Shown in pieces: positions 1 to 5,468 of a DNA stretch of 5,487 nt. This DNA comes from an uncultured Corynebacterium sp. GTDB taxonomy: Bacteria; Actinomycetota; Actinomycetes; Mycobacteriales; Mycobacteriaceae. The translations under genes were made by a program, and so were the position numbers. The stretch is from positions 1 through 5,487 of the forward strand of contig NZ_CABTZR010000114.1 of the NCBI RefSeq assembly GCF_902489365.1, in the 5' to 3' direction. The notes below the pieces were generated by a model. That model did no database searches, was not told the DNA's origin, and was given only the letters and a program-made list of their open reading frames with translations. Each line of letters starts with the position of its first letter. The stretch's first letter is position 1.

Positions 1-16
1 CACGCCGCAAATCCAC
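1..16 (-). CDS. Possible 5' end of a leftward gene continuing outside the window
   Basis: Only the first five or so codons would be inside the window. On the minus strand an SD-like AAGGGA (plus 25-30) is followed after 8 bases by a GTG at 16-14. This opens a frame reading Met-Asp-Leu-Arg-Arg. An overlapping GTG at 18-16 is an alternative start in another frame. A promoter-like sequence (45-73) with tandem operators lies just upstream, giving a 5' leader of roughly 20 bases. The product cannot be identified. The SD, spacing and promoter are visible; that a gene starts here is inference, because no length of reading frame can be tested. Confidence 0.25.
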
Positions 17-44
17 ACGAAATGTCCCTTAAGCCCCCACGCCG

Positions 45-73
45 ATAGTGTCTCGTTTTGACCCTAGTGTCAA
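45..73 (-). promoter_or_regulatory. Putative leftward promoter under the tandem operators
   Basis: On the minus strand a perfect -35 hexamer TTGACA (plus 68-73) is followed by a 17-base spacer and a weak -10, CACTAT (plus 45-50). The start of transcription would fall near position 38. Both hexamers lie inside the palindromic half-sites at 46-85, so a bound protein would block RNA polymerase. The -10 matches the TATAAT consensus at only three positions, so the promoter is plausible but not certain. Confidence 0.4.
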
Positions 74-85
74 GATCTGACACTA
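46..85. promoter_or_regulatory. Two tandem palindromic operators with TAGTGTC half-sites
   Basis: Two 21-bp palindromes of the same design lie head to tail with a 19-base period and share two bases. Site A (46-66) is TAGTGTC-N7-GACCCTA with one mismatched arm position. Site B (65-85) is TAGTGTC-N7-GACACTA with perfect arms; its arms extend to 8 bp (TAGTGTCA/TGACACTA) around a 5-base centre. Because the half-sites abut, TTGACCCTAGTGTCAA at 58-73 is also a near-palindrome. The layout fits two dimers of a TetR-like or similar helix-turn-helix repressor covering a promoter. The repeat structure is seen directly; the regulator is unknown. The sites do not match the DtxR consensus I know. Confidence 0.6.
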
Positions 86-120
86 AATGTTTAGAATCCG
101 CCGGGACATCGGGGTCCCGA

Positions 121-167
121 CAAAACGGGAACAACCCCGCACCGCACACAAGCGGAACGAGGTTGTT
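121..167 (-). terminator. Terminator-like stem-loop downstream of rplL
   Basis: About 50 bases after the rplL stop the minus-strand RNA can form a 10-bp stem, AACAACCTCG with CGGGGTTGTT (arms at plus 158-167 and 130-139, one G-U pair). An inner 4-bp CCGC/GCGG stem closes the loop. The trailing U-tract is short and displaced: CCCG, then TTTTG at 121-125. A further hairpin, CGGGAC/GTCCCG, lies at 102-119 and may act as a back-up. It is the natural end of the rplJ-rplL transcript, though its weak U-tract makes efficiency uncertain. Confidence 0.6.
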
Positions 168-200
168 GGTGCGCAGCGAATGTGCCGCGCGGGAAAGCTG

Positions 201-220
201 AGTAATTCAGGTGAATTACT
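201..220. repeat. Perfect 9-bp inverted repeat spanning the rplL stop codon
   Basis: AGTAATTCA (201-209) and TGAATTACT (212-220) are exact reverse complements separated by GG, and the rplL stop codon (216-218) lies inside the right arm. In RNA it would form an 8-bp AU-rich stem with a four-base loop. It has no U-tract and is not a typical terminator. It could be a DNA operator, an mRNA 3'-end stabiliser or chance. Confidence 0.5.
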
Positions 221-602
221 TGAGCTCGACGGAAGCGCCAGCCTCTTCGAGCTTAGCCTTAGCAGCCTCAGCGTCGTCCTTGGAAGCACCCTCGAGGATA
301 GCCTTCGGAGCACCCTCAACCATTTCCTTGGCTTCCTTCAGGCCCAGGCCGGAGACGATCTCGCGAACAGCCTTAATAACGCCGATCTTCTTAGCGCCAG
401 CGTCGGTCAGAACGACGTCGAACTCGGTCTTCTCTTCCTCAGCGGCACCGCCAGCAGCCGGGGCACCAGCAGCAACAGCGGCAACCGGAGCAGCGGCCTC
501 AACGTCGAAGACCTCCTCGAATTCCTTAACGAACTCGGAGAGCTCGATGAGGGTCATTTCCTTGAAAGCTTCAATGAGCTCGTCCTTGGTGAGCTTAGCC
601 AT
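216..602 (-). CDS. rplL: 50S ribosomal protein L7/L12
   Basis: This 128-residue protein forms the mobile stalk of the 50S subunit, where its dimers recruit and stimulate the translation GTPases (EF-Tu, EF-G, IF2). The N-terminal dimerisation helices that bind L10 are at about residues 1-34. A flexible Ala/Pro/Gly-rich hinge follows (about 36-54). The globular domain is at about 58-128, with the family motif KKIGVIKAVREI and GLGLKEAKEMVE. Length is normal for the family. I start at ATG 602 (MAKLTKDEL), because an SD GAAAGGA lies 8 bases upstream (611-617). An in-frame ATG three codons earlier overlaps that SD. The gene follows rplJ by 86 bases and is expected to be co-transcribed with it, but needed at several copies per L10. 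Identification is secure. Confidence 0.98.
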   Translation of the reverse strand: MAKLTKDELIEAFKEMTLIELSEFVKEFEEVFDVEAAAPVAAVAAGAPAAGGAAEEEKTEFDVVLTDAGAKKIGVIKAVREIVSGLGLKEAKEMVEGAPKAILEGASKDDAEAAKAKLEEAGASVELK

Positions 603-626
603 GATTGGCATCCTTTCTCATTGTTC

Positions 627-647
627 CTGGCCGCGCTAGGCAGCCAG
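627..647 (-). other. Stem-loop in the rplJ-rplL intergenic RNA
   Basis: The minus-strand RNA forms an 8-bp stem, CTGGCTGC with GCGGCCAG (one G-U pair) and a five-base loop. It sits 9 bases upstream of the rplL SD. No U-tract follows, so it is unlikely to be a terminator. It may be a processing or stabilising element that helps rplL mRNA be translated more than rplJ. A weaker CGCC/GGCG hairpin (672-686) lies right after the rplJ stop. The pairing is seen; the role is inferred. Confidence 0.5.
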
Positions 648-688
648 ATAAGTGTGTGTGTTTAAGTTGTGCGCCTGTAAGTGGCGTC

Positions 689-1210
689 TTAAGCTTCCGC
701 AGCCTTCTTGTCCTGCAGGGCCGCAGCGGTGCGGACCATCTTGGTTGCAGGAGCGTTGAATACGGCGGCAGCCTTTGCCATAGAACCCTTCATGGCGCCA
801 GCCAGCTTTGCGAGAGTGGTCTCGCGGTTGTCCAGCTTGGCGATGGCCTCAACCTGGTCGGCAGACAGAGCGTCGCCGTCCATGTAGCCACCCTTGATAA
901 CGAGAGCCTTGTTGTCATCAGCGAACTTGGTGATGACCTTCGCAGCATCCACTGCCTCGCCCTTGATGAACGCAATAGCGGTCGGGCCAGTCAGGTGCTC
1001 GTCAAGACCCTCGATGCCAGCTTCGTTGGCAGCGATCTTGAAAAGGGTGTTCTTGGCGACGGAGTACTCAACGTCAAAGCCGAGGTTGTTACGCAGCTCC
1101 TGGAGCTGACCCACGGTCAGGCCACGGTACTCGGTAAGCACGATGGAGTTAGCACCATCGAGCTTCTCCTTCAGCTTTGCCAGGTCTGCGGTGTTCTTCG
1201 GGTTTGCCAT
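689..1210 (-). CDS. rplJ: 50S ribosomal protein L10
   Basis: L10 anchors the L7/L12 dimers to 23S rRNA at the base of the ribosomal stalk and, as a complex with L7/L12, represses its own mRNA in well-studied bacteria. The 173-residue product is full length. It shows the family landmarks TEYRGLTV (about 26-33), VAKNTL (51-56), GPTAIAF (75-81) and GGYMDG (107-112). An alanine-rich C-terminal helix (about 136-168) is where L7/L12 dimers bind. The ATG at 1210 is preceded by a strong SD, GAAAGGAGG (1222-1230), with an 11-base spacer. It is the first gene of the rplJ-rplL unit. Upstream are a leader RNA and an attenuator-like hairpin, so autoregulation is expected. Identification is secure. Confidence 0.98.
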   Translation of the reverse strand: MANPKNTADLAKLKEKLDGANSIVLTEYRGLTVGQLQELRNNLGFDVEYSVAKNTLFKIAANEAGIEGLDEHLTGPTAIAFIKGEAVDAAKVITKFADDNKALVIKGGYMDGDALSADQVEAIAKLDNRETTLAKLAGAMKGSMAKAAAVFNAPATKMVRTAAALQDKKAAEA

Positions 1211-1291
1211 TTTCTACTTCGCCTCCTTTCGAAACATCTCTTGTGTTTTCCGCCGGGGCCTTCCCTACTCCGCTTGCCCGATGGACAACCG

Positions 1292-1324
1292 AAATAACAA
1301 AAGCCCCGTGCAAGAGCACAGGGC
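1292..1324 (-). terminator. Attenuator-like intrinsic terminator in the rplJ leader
   Basis: On the minus strand a 9-bp stem, GCCCTGTGC and GCACGGGGC (plus 1316-1324 and 1303-1311, one G-U pair), closes a TCTT loop. TTTTGTTATTT follows (plus 1292-1302). This is a good intrinsic terminator, lying after the L10 leader fold and about 80 bases before the rplJ start codon. A short GC hairpin (1326-1339) sits directly upstream of it. Since a terminator here would cut off rplJ-rplL, regulated attenuation is the likely purpose. Confidence 0.7.
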
Positions 1325-1351
1325 GCGCGGGAATCCGCGTTCATTCGCAAA

Positions 1352-1427
1352 GTGTCTCCTGCGTGGGCCGTCCTCTAGAGCGAGGAACCTTCGATCCGAC
1401 ATTCCGGATGACCGACGGTCTTCGGTG
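1352..1427 (-). promoter_or_regulatory. L10 leader (ribosomal protein autoregulatory RNA)
   Basis: The untranslated RNA ahead of rplJ contains features I recognise from actinobacterial L10 leaders: CCGAAGACCG at the 5' side (about 1416-1425), CGAAGGTTCC in the middle, and GGCCCACGCAGGAGACAC (1352-1369) at the 3' side. A closing stem CCGTC/GACGG (1414-1418 with 1368-1372) encloses two small hairpins, ATCCG/CGGAT (1394-1409) and CTC/GAG near 1373-1384. The result is a three-way junction as expected for the site bound by the L10-L7/L12 complex. A further 5-bp hairpin (1438-1453) precedes it. The conserved strings and pairings are seen; binding is inferred from the family. Confidence 0.82.
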
Positions 1428-1470
1428 AACTTTGACTCGGCCTCAGCGGGCCGTTCAAACTTCGCTAGGT

Positions 1471-1500
1471 ACTCTACAACCCGACCTGCCCAAACTCCAA
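1471..1500 (-). promoter_or_regulatory. Putative rplJ-rplL promoter
   Basis: The minus strand carries TTGGAG (plus 1495-1500), an 18-base spacer and TAGAGT (plus 1471-1476). TAGAGT fits the corynebacterial TANNNT -10 pattern. Transcription would start near 1464, about 40 bases before the L10 leader fold, giving an untranslated leader of roughly 250 bases. The position between the upstream operon's end and the leader fits well. The hexamers themselves are only moderate. Confidence 0.45.
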
Positions 1501-1545
1501 ATCACTGCGCCGAGAGGTTGTCTCGTGCTTCTTTTGGGACAGTTG

Positions 1546-2340
1546 TTATTCGCTGAGCACCCCACGCGGAACGATGACGGGGGCGTCGCTTCGCGGGTCT
1601 TCCCAGATCTCGACGTCGATGCCATAGGCGGCTGCCAACACTTCTTTTGTCAACGCCTGACGGGGAGTTCCCTGCGCGATGACCTCGCCGTTGTTCATGA
1701 CCACCATGGTGTCGGAGTACTGGCCGGCCAGCATGAGATCGTGCAACACGACGACGACTGTTTTCCCCGCGTCGGCTTGCTTGCGCACGAGCTCTAAAAC
1801 GCTGATGGCATGGGCTGGATCGAGGAAGGTTGTGGGTTCGTCGAGTAGCAGCACCGGCGTGTCCTGCGCCAAGGCCAGCGCTAGCCAGACCCGCTGGCGC
1901 TGGCCGCCCGAGAGCGCCGCGATGTCACGGTCGATGAAGTCAGTAATACCAGTCTCCACGCAGGCCTGTGCGATGATGTCACGGTCCTTCGCAGACAGTC
2001 CCCGACCGCGGCCCAGGTGCGGGTAGCGGCCGCGCGCTACGAGCTCGCCCACCCGTAGCCCGTCCGGCGCCGTCGGCTGCTGCGGCAAAAGCGCCACGTG
2101 GGCAGCTGCTTCCTTCGGGCTCATAGCGTGCACGTCCAGCTCGCCGATGTGCACGCTCCCCTGCCGCGGGCGAAGAATCTTAGACAAGGTCTTCAGCAAC
2201 GTGGACTTTCCACAGCCATTAGGCCCAATGAGCGTAGTGATTTCACCCGGGTGGGCCACCAGGTCAACGCCGGACAGGATGTCGTCCCCGTCCTTATAGC
2301 CGGCATGAATACCGGTAGCTGTAATTTCTCTGTCTTTCAC
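1546..2340 (-). CDS. ABC transporter ATPase, iron-siderophore (FecE/FepC) type
   Basis: This 264-residue cytoplasmic ATPase would power import of a ferric chelate through the two permeases encoded just upstream. All nucleotide-binding motifs are intact: Walker A GPNGCGKST (39-47), Q-loop Gln87 in LLPQQ, signature LSGGQ (143-147), Walker B VLLLDEP (163-169), D-loop FLD (172-174) and H-loop His200. Length and the LSGGQRQRVWLALALAQ pattern match the FecE/FepC/FhuC group. The start is GTG at 2340. An SD, GGAGAGGA (2351-2358), lies 10 bases upstream inside the end of the preceding permease gene, whose stop is only 7 bases away. It is the last gene of the operon. The chelate type, and whether the ligand could instead be cobalamin, cannot be told from this subunit alone. 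Confidence 0.93.
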   Translation of the reverse strand: MKDREITATGIHAGYKDGDDILSGVDLVAHPGEITTLIGPNGCGKSTLLKTLSKILRPRQGSVHIGELDVHAMSPKEAAAHVALLPQQPTAPDGLRVGELVARGRYPHLGRGRGLSAKDRDIIAQACVETGITDFIDRDIAALSGGQRQRVWLALALAQDTPVLLLDEPTTFLDPAHAISVLELVRKQADAGKTVVVVLHDLMLAGQYSDTMVVMNNGEVIAQGTPRQALTKEVLAAAYGIDVEIWEDPRSDAPVIVPRGVLSE

Positions 2341-2347
2341 AAGCTTT

Positions 2348-3400
2348 TTATCCTCTCCGCCGTGCGGCGTTCCACACCAAGATGACTAGGGCGCACCCTC
2401 CGATGATGGAGGAGACTGCACCCACCGGAGCGTCCATCGGCAACGCTCCAGCAATGACAGCGCACGCGCTCAACAAGGCAGCGCCTGCGGCACAGGAGAC
2501 CAGTGGCACAGGCGTGGGCGTCCGGGCAACAATGCGCCCCACATGAGGGGCGAGAAGCGCAATGAAACCAATGGGGCCGGCCACGGATACGGTCACCGCG
2601 CAGATGCCCGTAGCTGCCACCAGCAGCAGCGCGCGTGTTCGCGTGATGTTGACCCCGAGGGAAAGAGCCGAGAGATCATCATGCGCAAGGAGCGGCAGCT
2701 CCCGAGCACACCACAGGCCAAGCACCACGAAAGGAGTCAGCCCCACGAGCAGTGGAATGATGACGTCCATACGCACGAAACCCGTGGTTCCCGCCAGCCA
2801 CAGCTGCGATTGCGCCGCGCGGAGGAGCTCGGCTGCGCGCAAGAGATACGCCACCAGCGCTTGGAACAGTAGGGAGAGCGCGATTCCGACGATGACGATG
2901 CGGTTGCTCGTGCCGATTCCCCCAAGTGCCACCAGCAGGATGGCCGCCAGCACGGCCCCCAGCAGCGCGAGTCCGGCCCTCCACCAGAACATGGAGAGCC
3001 CGTCGGCAAGCACAGGCCGGGAGAATACCGTTCCGAGGACCACCATGACGGACGCGCCACCAGTCACGCCAAGAATGTCGGGCGAGGCCAGCGGATTGCG
3101 TGACATTGACTGCGTCCACGACCCCGCCAGTCCGAGCGCGGCACCCACGATGAGGGTCGCTAGCGCTACCGGCATGCGCAGGTCCCAGACAACGCGGATT
3201 TCGCTTCGGCTTCCGCCGCCGTTGAGGATCTCCAGGACCCGCCCCGGGCTCAAGTCCACGGGTCCTTGACCCAGCAGGAGGACATAGGAGCTTGCTGCGA
3301 CCAGAACAAAGAAGCAGGTCGCTGCCCATATCCATGTCCGGCGCTGCCGCTCTTGGGAACGCAGATGCTTGACGACGTCCCCCTTCACCCGTCCACTCAT
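2348..3400 (-). CDS. FecCD-family ABC permease, second of the pair
   Basis: A 350-residue inner-membrane permease of the BtuC/FecCD fold. With its neighbour it would form the heterodimeric channel for a ferric chelate. A basic N-terminus is followed by a first membrane segment at about residues 23-43. The family block WDLRMPVAL... then RNPLASPDILGVTGGAS lies at about 72-117. The ATPase-contact motif GPIGFIALLAPHVGR is at 275-289, and the typical C-terminal segment begins DAPVGAVSSIIGG (323-335). Many hydrophobic stretches between these fit about ten helices. The ATG at 3400 overlaps the upstream permease stop as ATGA, with an SD GGGGAG (3409-3414) nearby, so translation is probably coupled. 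The family is clear; the substrate is inferred from the operon and its iron box. Confidence 0.93.
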   Translation of the reverse strand: MSGRVKGDVVKHLRSQERQRRTWIWAATCFFVLVAASSYVLLLGQGPVDLSPGRVLEILNGGGSRSEIRVVWDLRMPVALATLIVGAALGLAGSWTQSMSRNPLASPDILGVTGGASVMVVLGTVFSRPVLADGLSMFWWRAGLALLGAVLAAILLVALGGIGTSNRIVIVGIALSLLFQALVAYLLRAAELLRAAQSQLWLAGTTGFVRMDVIIPLLVGLTPFVVLGLWCARELPLLAHDDLSALSLGVNITRTRALLLVAATGICAVTVSVAGPIGFIALLAPHVGRIVARTPTPVPLVSCAAGAALLSACAVIAGALPMDAPVGAVSSIIGGCALVILVWNAARRRG

Positions 3401-4464
3401 AGCTTGTGCTCCCCACGGTGTACGGCCCAGATGAGAAATGGTGCGCCCACAACGGCCAAGACGATGGACATCTCCAGCTCAGAGGGGCCCGCGATGAGGC
3501 GGCCTAGAATATCTGCAGCGAGTACGGAGCAACCACCGAGCAATGCGGCAGGAGCAATCATCGCGGTAACTTCTGGCCCCGTGAACCGGCGCAGCAGATG
3601 GGGGATGGCAAAGCCAACGAAGGCAATGGGCCCCGTCGCCGCGGTAGCGCATCCCGCTAGGACAACGATGCTCAAGGCAGCGCCGCGCCGCGCCAGCGTG
3701 GGAGAACCACCTAAAGCAACCGAGGATTCCTCCCCCATTGCCAGAAGATCGAGCGGGCGCGCCACACGTGCGGCGATGATAAACCCGATGAGCAATCCGG
3801 CACCCGCGATGGCGACGTCTTCTGGACCGCGCCCAAACGTGGAGCCAATGGTCCACCGGCGCATGCTGTCGAGGACATCCGTGGAGTACAGGCCGATCAA
3901 CATGGCGCCAGAACTCAAGGCAGCAGCAACACCTGCGCCGACCAAGACCAGCGTCAAAGGATCCTGAAACCTGCGGGACACACCCAGCACTAATGCTGTG
4001 GCTAGGCCGGCGCCTACGAGGGCGAGCGCGGTCCGCATCCCGGTTGAGGTGGCGACACCTAGCACCGTCCCGAGGGCAACCAGGAACGAGGCTCCCGCAG
4101 TGATACCGATGAAGCCCGGATCAGCCAAGGGGTTTCTAGTCCAGGACTGAGCAATAACACCTGATACCGCGATTGCCGCTCCCGCGAAGTAGGCCACGAA
4201 CGTGCGGGGGATACGCAAATCCCACACGATGTTCTCGATGTCTGCTTCGCCCCCATGAAGAAGTGCAGAGAACAGATCAGGCAACGGGATAGTCCTAGAG
4301 CCCACTACCAGCGAGCACAGGAAAAGGAGAAGGGTCGCAATAACGAGTCCCGTAGTCAGCCGCGCGCGGCTTCTCCCCCGCGAATCCAGTGTGGCTGCCT
4401 TGTCGCCGCGGTGTGCGCCCGCAGCACCGTGGATAGCGTTAGCCTTCCTCGGTAGTGCGAGCAC
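3397..4464 (-). CDS. FecCD-family ABC permease, first of the pair
   Basis: A 355-residue permease paralogous to the next gene. Hallmarks are RIPRTF (85-90), RNPLADPGFIGITAGAS (110-126), the ATPase-contact motif GPIAFVGFAIPHLLRR (278-293) and a C-terminal SELEMSIVLAVVGAPFLIW (328-346). The first membrane helix starts near residue 36. The hydrophilic N-terminal stretch before it is longer than the protein seems to need. The GTG at 4464 directly abuts the stop of the lipoprotein gene and has only a weak SD (GAGAAG), so it would rely on coupled translation. A better SD, GAGGAAGG (4443-4450), lies within the frame, but the codon at ideal distance is ATC (residue 11). I keep the GTG start with moderate certainty. 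Function with its partner follows from family and operon. Confidence 0.9.
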   Translation of the reverse strand: MLALPRKANAIHGAAGAHRGDKAATLDSRGRSRARLTTGLVIATLLLFLCSLVVGSRTIPLPDLFSALLHGGEADIENIVWDLRIPRTFVAYFAGAAIAVSGVIAQSWTRNPLADPGFIGITAGASFLVALGTVLGVATSTGMRTALALVGAGLATALVLGVSRRFQDPLTLVLVGAGVAAALSSGAMLIGLYSTDVLDSMRRWTIGSTFGRGPEDVAIAGAGLLIGFIIAARVARPLDLLAMGEESSVALGGSPTLARRGAALSIVVLAGCATAATGPIAFVGFAIPHLLRRFTGPEVTAMIAPAALLGGCSVLAADILGRLIAGPSELEMSIVLAVVGAPFLIWAVHRGEHKL

Positions 4465-5409
4465 TTAGAGCTTCTCTTCGAACTTGTTGACGGCCCACGG
4501 GATCGTCAGCGGATTTGGCATGCTCATCGCATTGCCGGTGTCCGTGTCCAGATAGCGAACACGGCCATCCTTGACCACGTCCAAGCCTTGGAACGTGGAA
4601 TCCTTTTTCAGCTCATCGACTGCACCGTTGTAATCCAAGACGAACAGGTAGTCCACGTTGTTGAGCTGGGAGTAGTTTTCCGGTGCATAGTCCACGAAGA
4701 AGCTCGAACCATCGCCCTGCAGTTCCTGCGGGATCTCAAAGCCGAGATCTTCAATGAACTGGCCGCGGCCATCCCCTGGTGTGTAGAGACCCAGCTTTCC
4801 GTCATAGGGCATGACGATGGCTGCTCGTTTGCCCTGTAGCTCCGGGTGGGAGTCCTTGAACTGCTCAAAGGCGCCCTCTGCTTGGTCAATGAGCTTCTCC
4901 CCCTCCTCTTCCTTATCCACGGCAGAGGCGATGGTCTTAACTTGCTCATCCCAGGGGATCTGCCAGTCCTCGAAACCTTCGGGCTTCACGGTCAGCGGAG
5001 CGATATCCTCGAGGGATTTCTTTGCCTCCTGGTCCACTGCCTGGTTCACGGCGATGATCTGTGTGGGATCCGAGGCAGTGACCTGCTCAAGTACCTCTGC
5101 CGTGAAACCGGAAGCGGTGTTATAAATTACCTCGGGCTGGGCATCTCCCAAAAGCTCCTTCGCCCATGGGCCAACGCCGGAGCCATCACCGTCGCCTTGC
5201 GCACCCCATGGTGCTACGGCAACCGGAGTGATTCCGAGTGCCAGCACGGTATCGGCATCACCCAGCCCTAGGCTGGCAACGCGCACCTCCTCAGCGCTGT
5301 CCGCACCCGTGCTGTCCTCGCCACTTCCGCGCGAGCACCCTGTCAGAGCAATCGCTGCCGCTGAGACAATCGCGAGCACGGCTTTCGCGCGCCGGCTGAT
5401 AGCAACCAT
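4465..5409 (-). CDS. Iron-complex substrate-binding lipoprotein
   Basis: A 314-residue solute-binding protein that would capture the ferric chelate outside the membrane and hand it to the permease pair. The N-terminus has a basic start (SRRAK), a hydrophobic stretch (about 9-22) and a lipobox LTGC with Cys25 as the lipid anchor. A short Ser/Gly/acidic linker follows, then the mature domain. RVASLGLGDADTVLALGITPVAVAPWG (with breaks, about 43-69) and the ending SMPNPLTIPWAV are characteristic of the periplasmic-binding (FhuD/FepB/BtuF-like) fold. The lysine/glutamate-rich helix near 165-190 fits the long backbone helix joining the two lobes. The ATG at 5409 has SD GAAGGAAAGG seven bases upstream. 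It is the first gene of the operon, with an iron box about 60 bases upstream. The exact ligand is not determinable here. Confidence 0.92.
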   Translation of the reverse strand: MVAISRRAKAVLAIVSAAAIALTGCSRGSGEDSTGADSAEEVRVASLGLGDADTVLALGITPVAVAPWGAQGDGDGSGVGPWAKELLGDAQPEVIYNTASGFTAEVLEQVTASDPTQIIAVNQAVDQEAKKSLEDIAPLTVKPEGFEDWQIPWDEQVKTIASAVDKEEEGEKLIDQAEGAFEQFKDSHPELQGKRAAIVMPYDGKLGLYTPGDGRGQFIEDLGFEIPQELQGDGSSFFVDYAPENYSQLNNVDYLFVLDYNGAVDELKKDSTFQGLDVVKDGRVRYLDTDTGNAMSMPNPLTIPWAVNKFEEKL

Positions 5410-5468
5410 GGAAAAACCTTTCCTTCAACGGGAACGAGCACACAGGAATACGCTCCCCCTAAGTGATT

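Noticed and set aside
58..86. Rightward promoter TTGACC-N17-CACTAA
   Set aside because: It is a mirror product of the palindromes, with a poor -10, and would point into the 3' end of rplL with no gene to serve.
600..611. rplL start at the upstream ATG (position 611)
   Set aside because: That ATG overlaps the SD used for the ATG at 602, and the family protein begins MAKLTKDEL.
652..661. (GT)5 dinucleotide run
   Set aside because: Five units are too few to call a meaningful microsatellite; it lies in the rplJ-rplL spacer without other signal.
87..665. Long plus-strand open frame opposite rplL
   Set aside because: It is antisense to a certain ribosomal gene, has no good SD, and its low-complexity Ser/Leu/Gly composition is that of a shadow frame.
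605..1297. Long plus-strand open frame opposite rplJ
   Set aside because: It runs antisense to rplJ and into the leader RNA, with no recognisable domain; a codon-bias shadow.
1507..1535. Plus-strand terminator-like hairpin followed by TTCTTTT
   Set aside because: The stem is only 5 bp with a bulge, and there is no plus-strand gene for it to terminate.
2679..3452. Long minus-strand open frame overlapping the second permease
   Set aside because: It is an alternative frame of the permease gene, rich in Arg/Gly/Ala, with no membrane segments or family motifs.
5380..5445. Small upstream reading frames starting at GTG after the GGGGGAG motif in the lipoprotein leader
   Set aside because: They overlap the lipoprotein start out of frame and show no conserved or stop-limited peptide; chance is likelier than a leader peptide.
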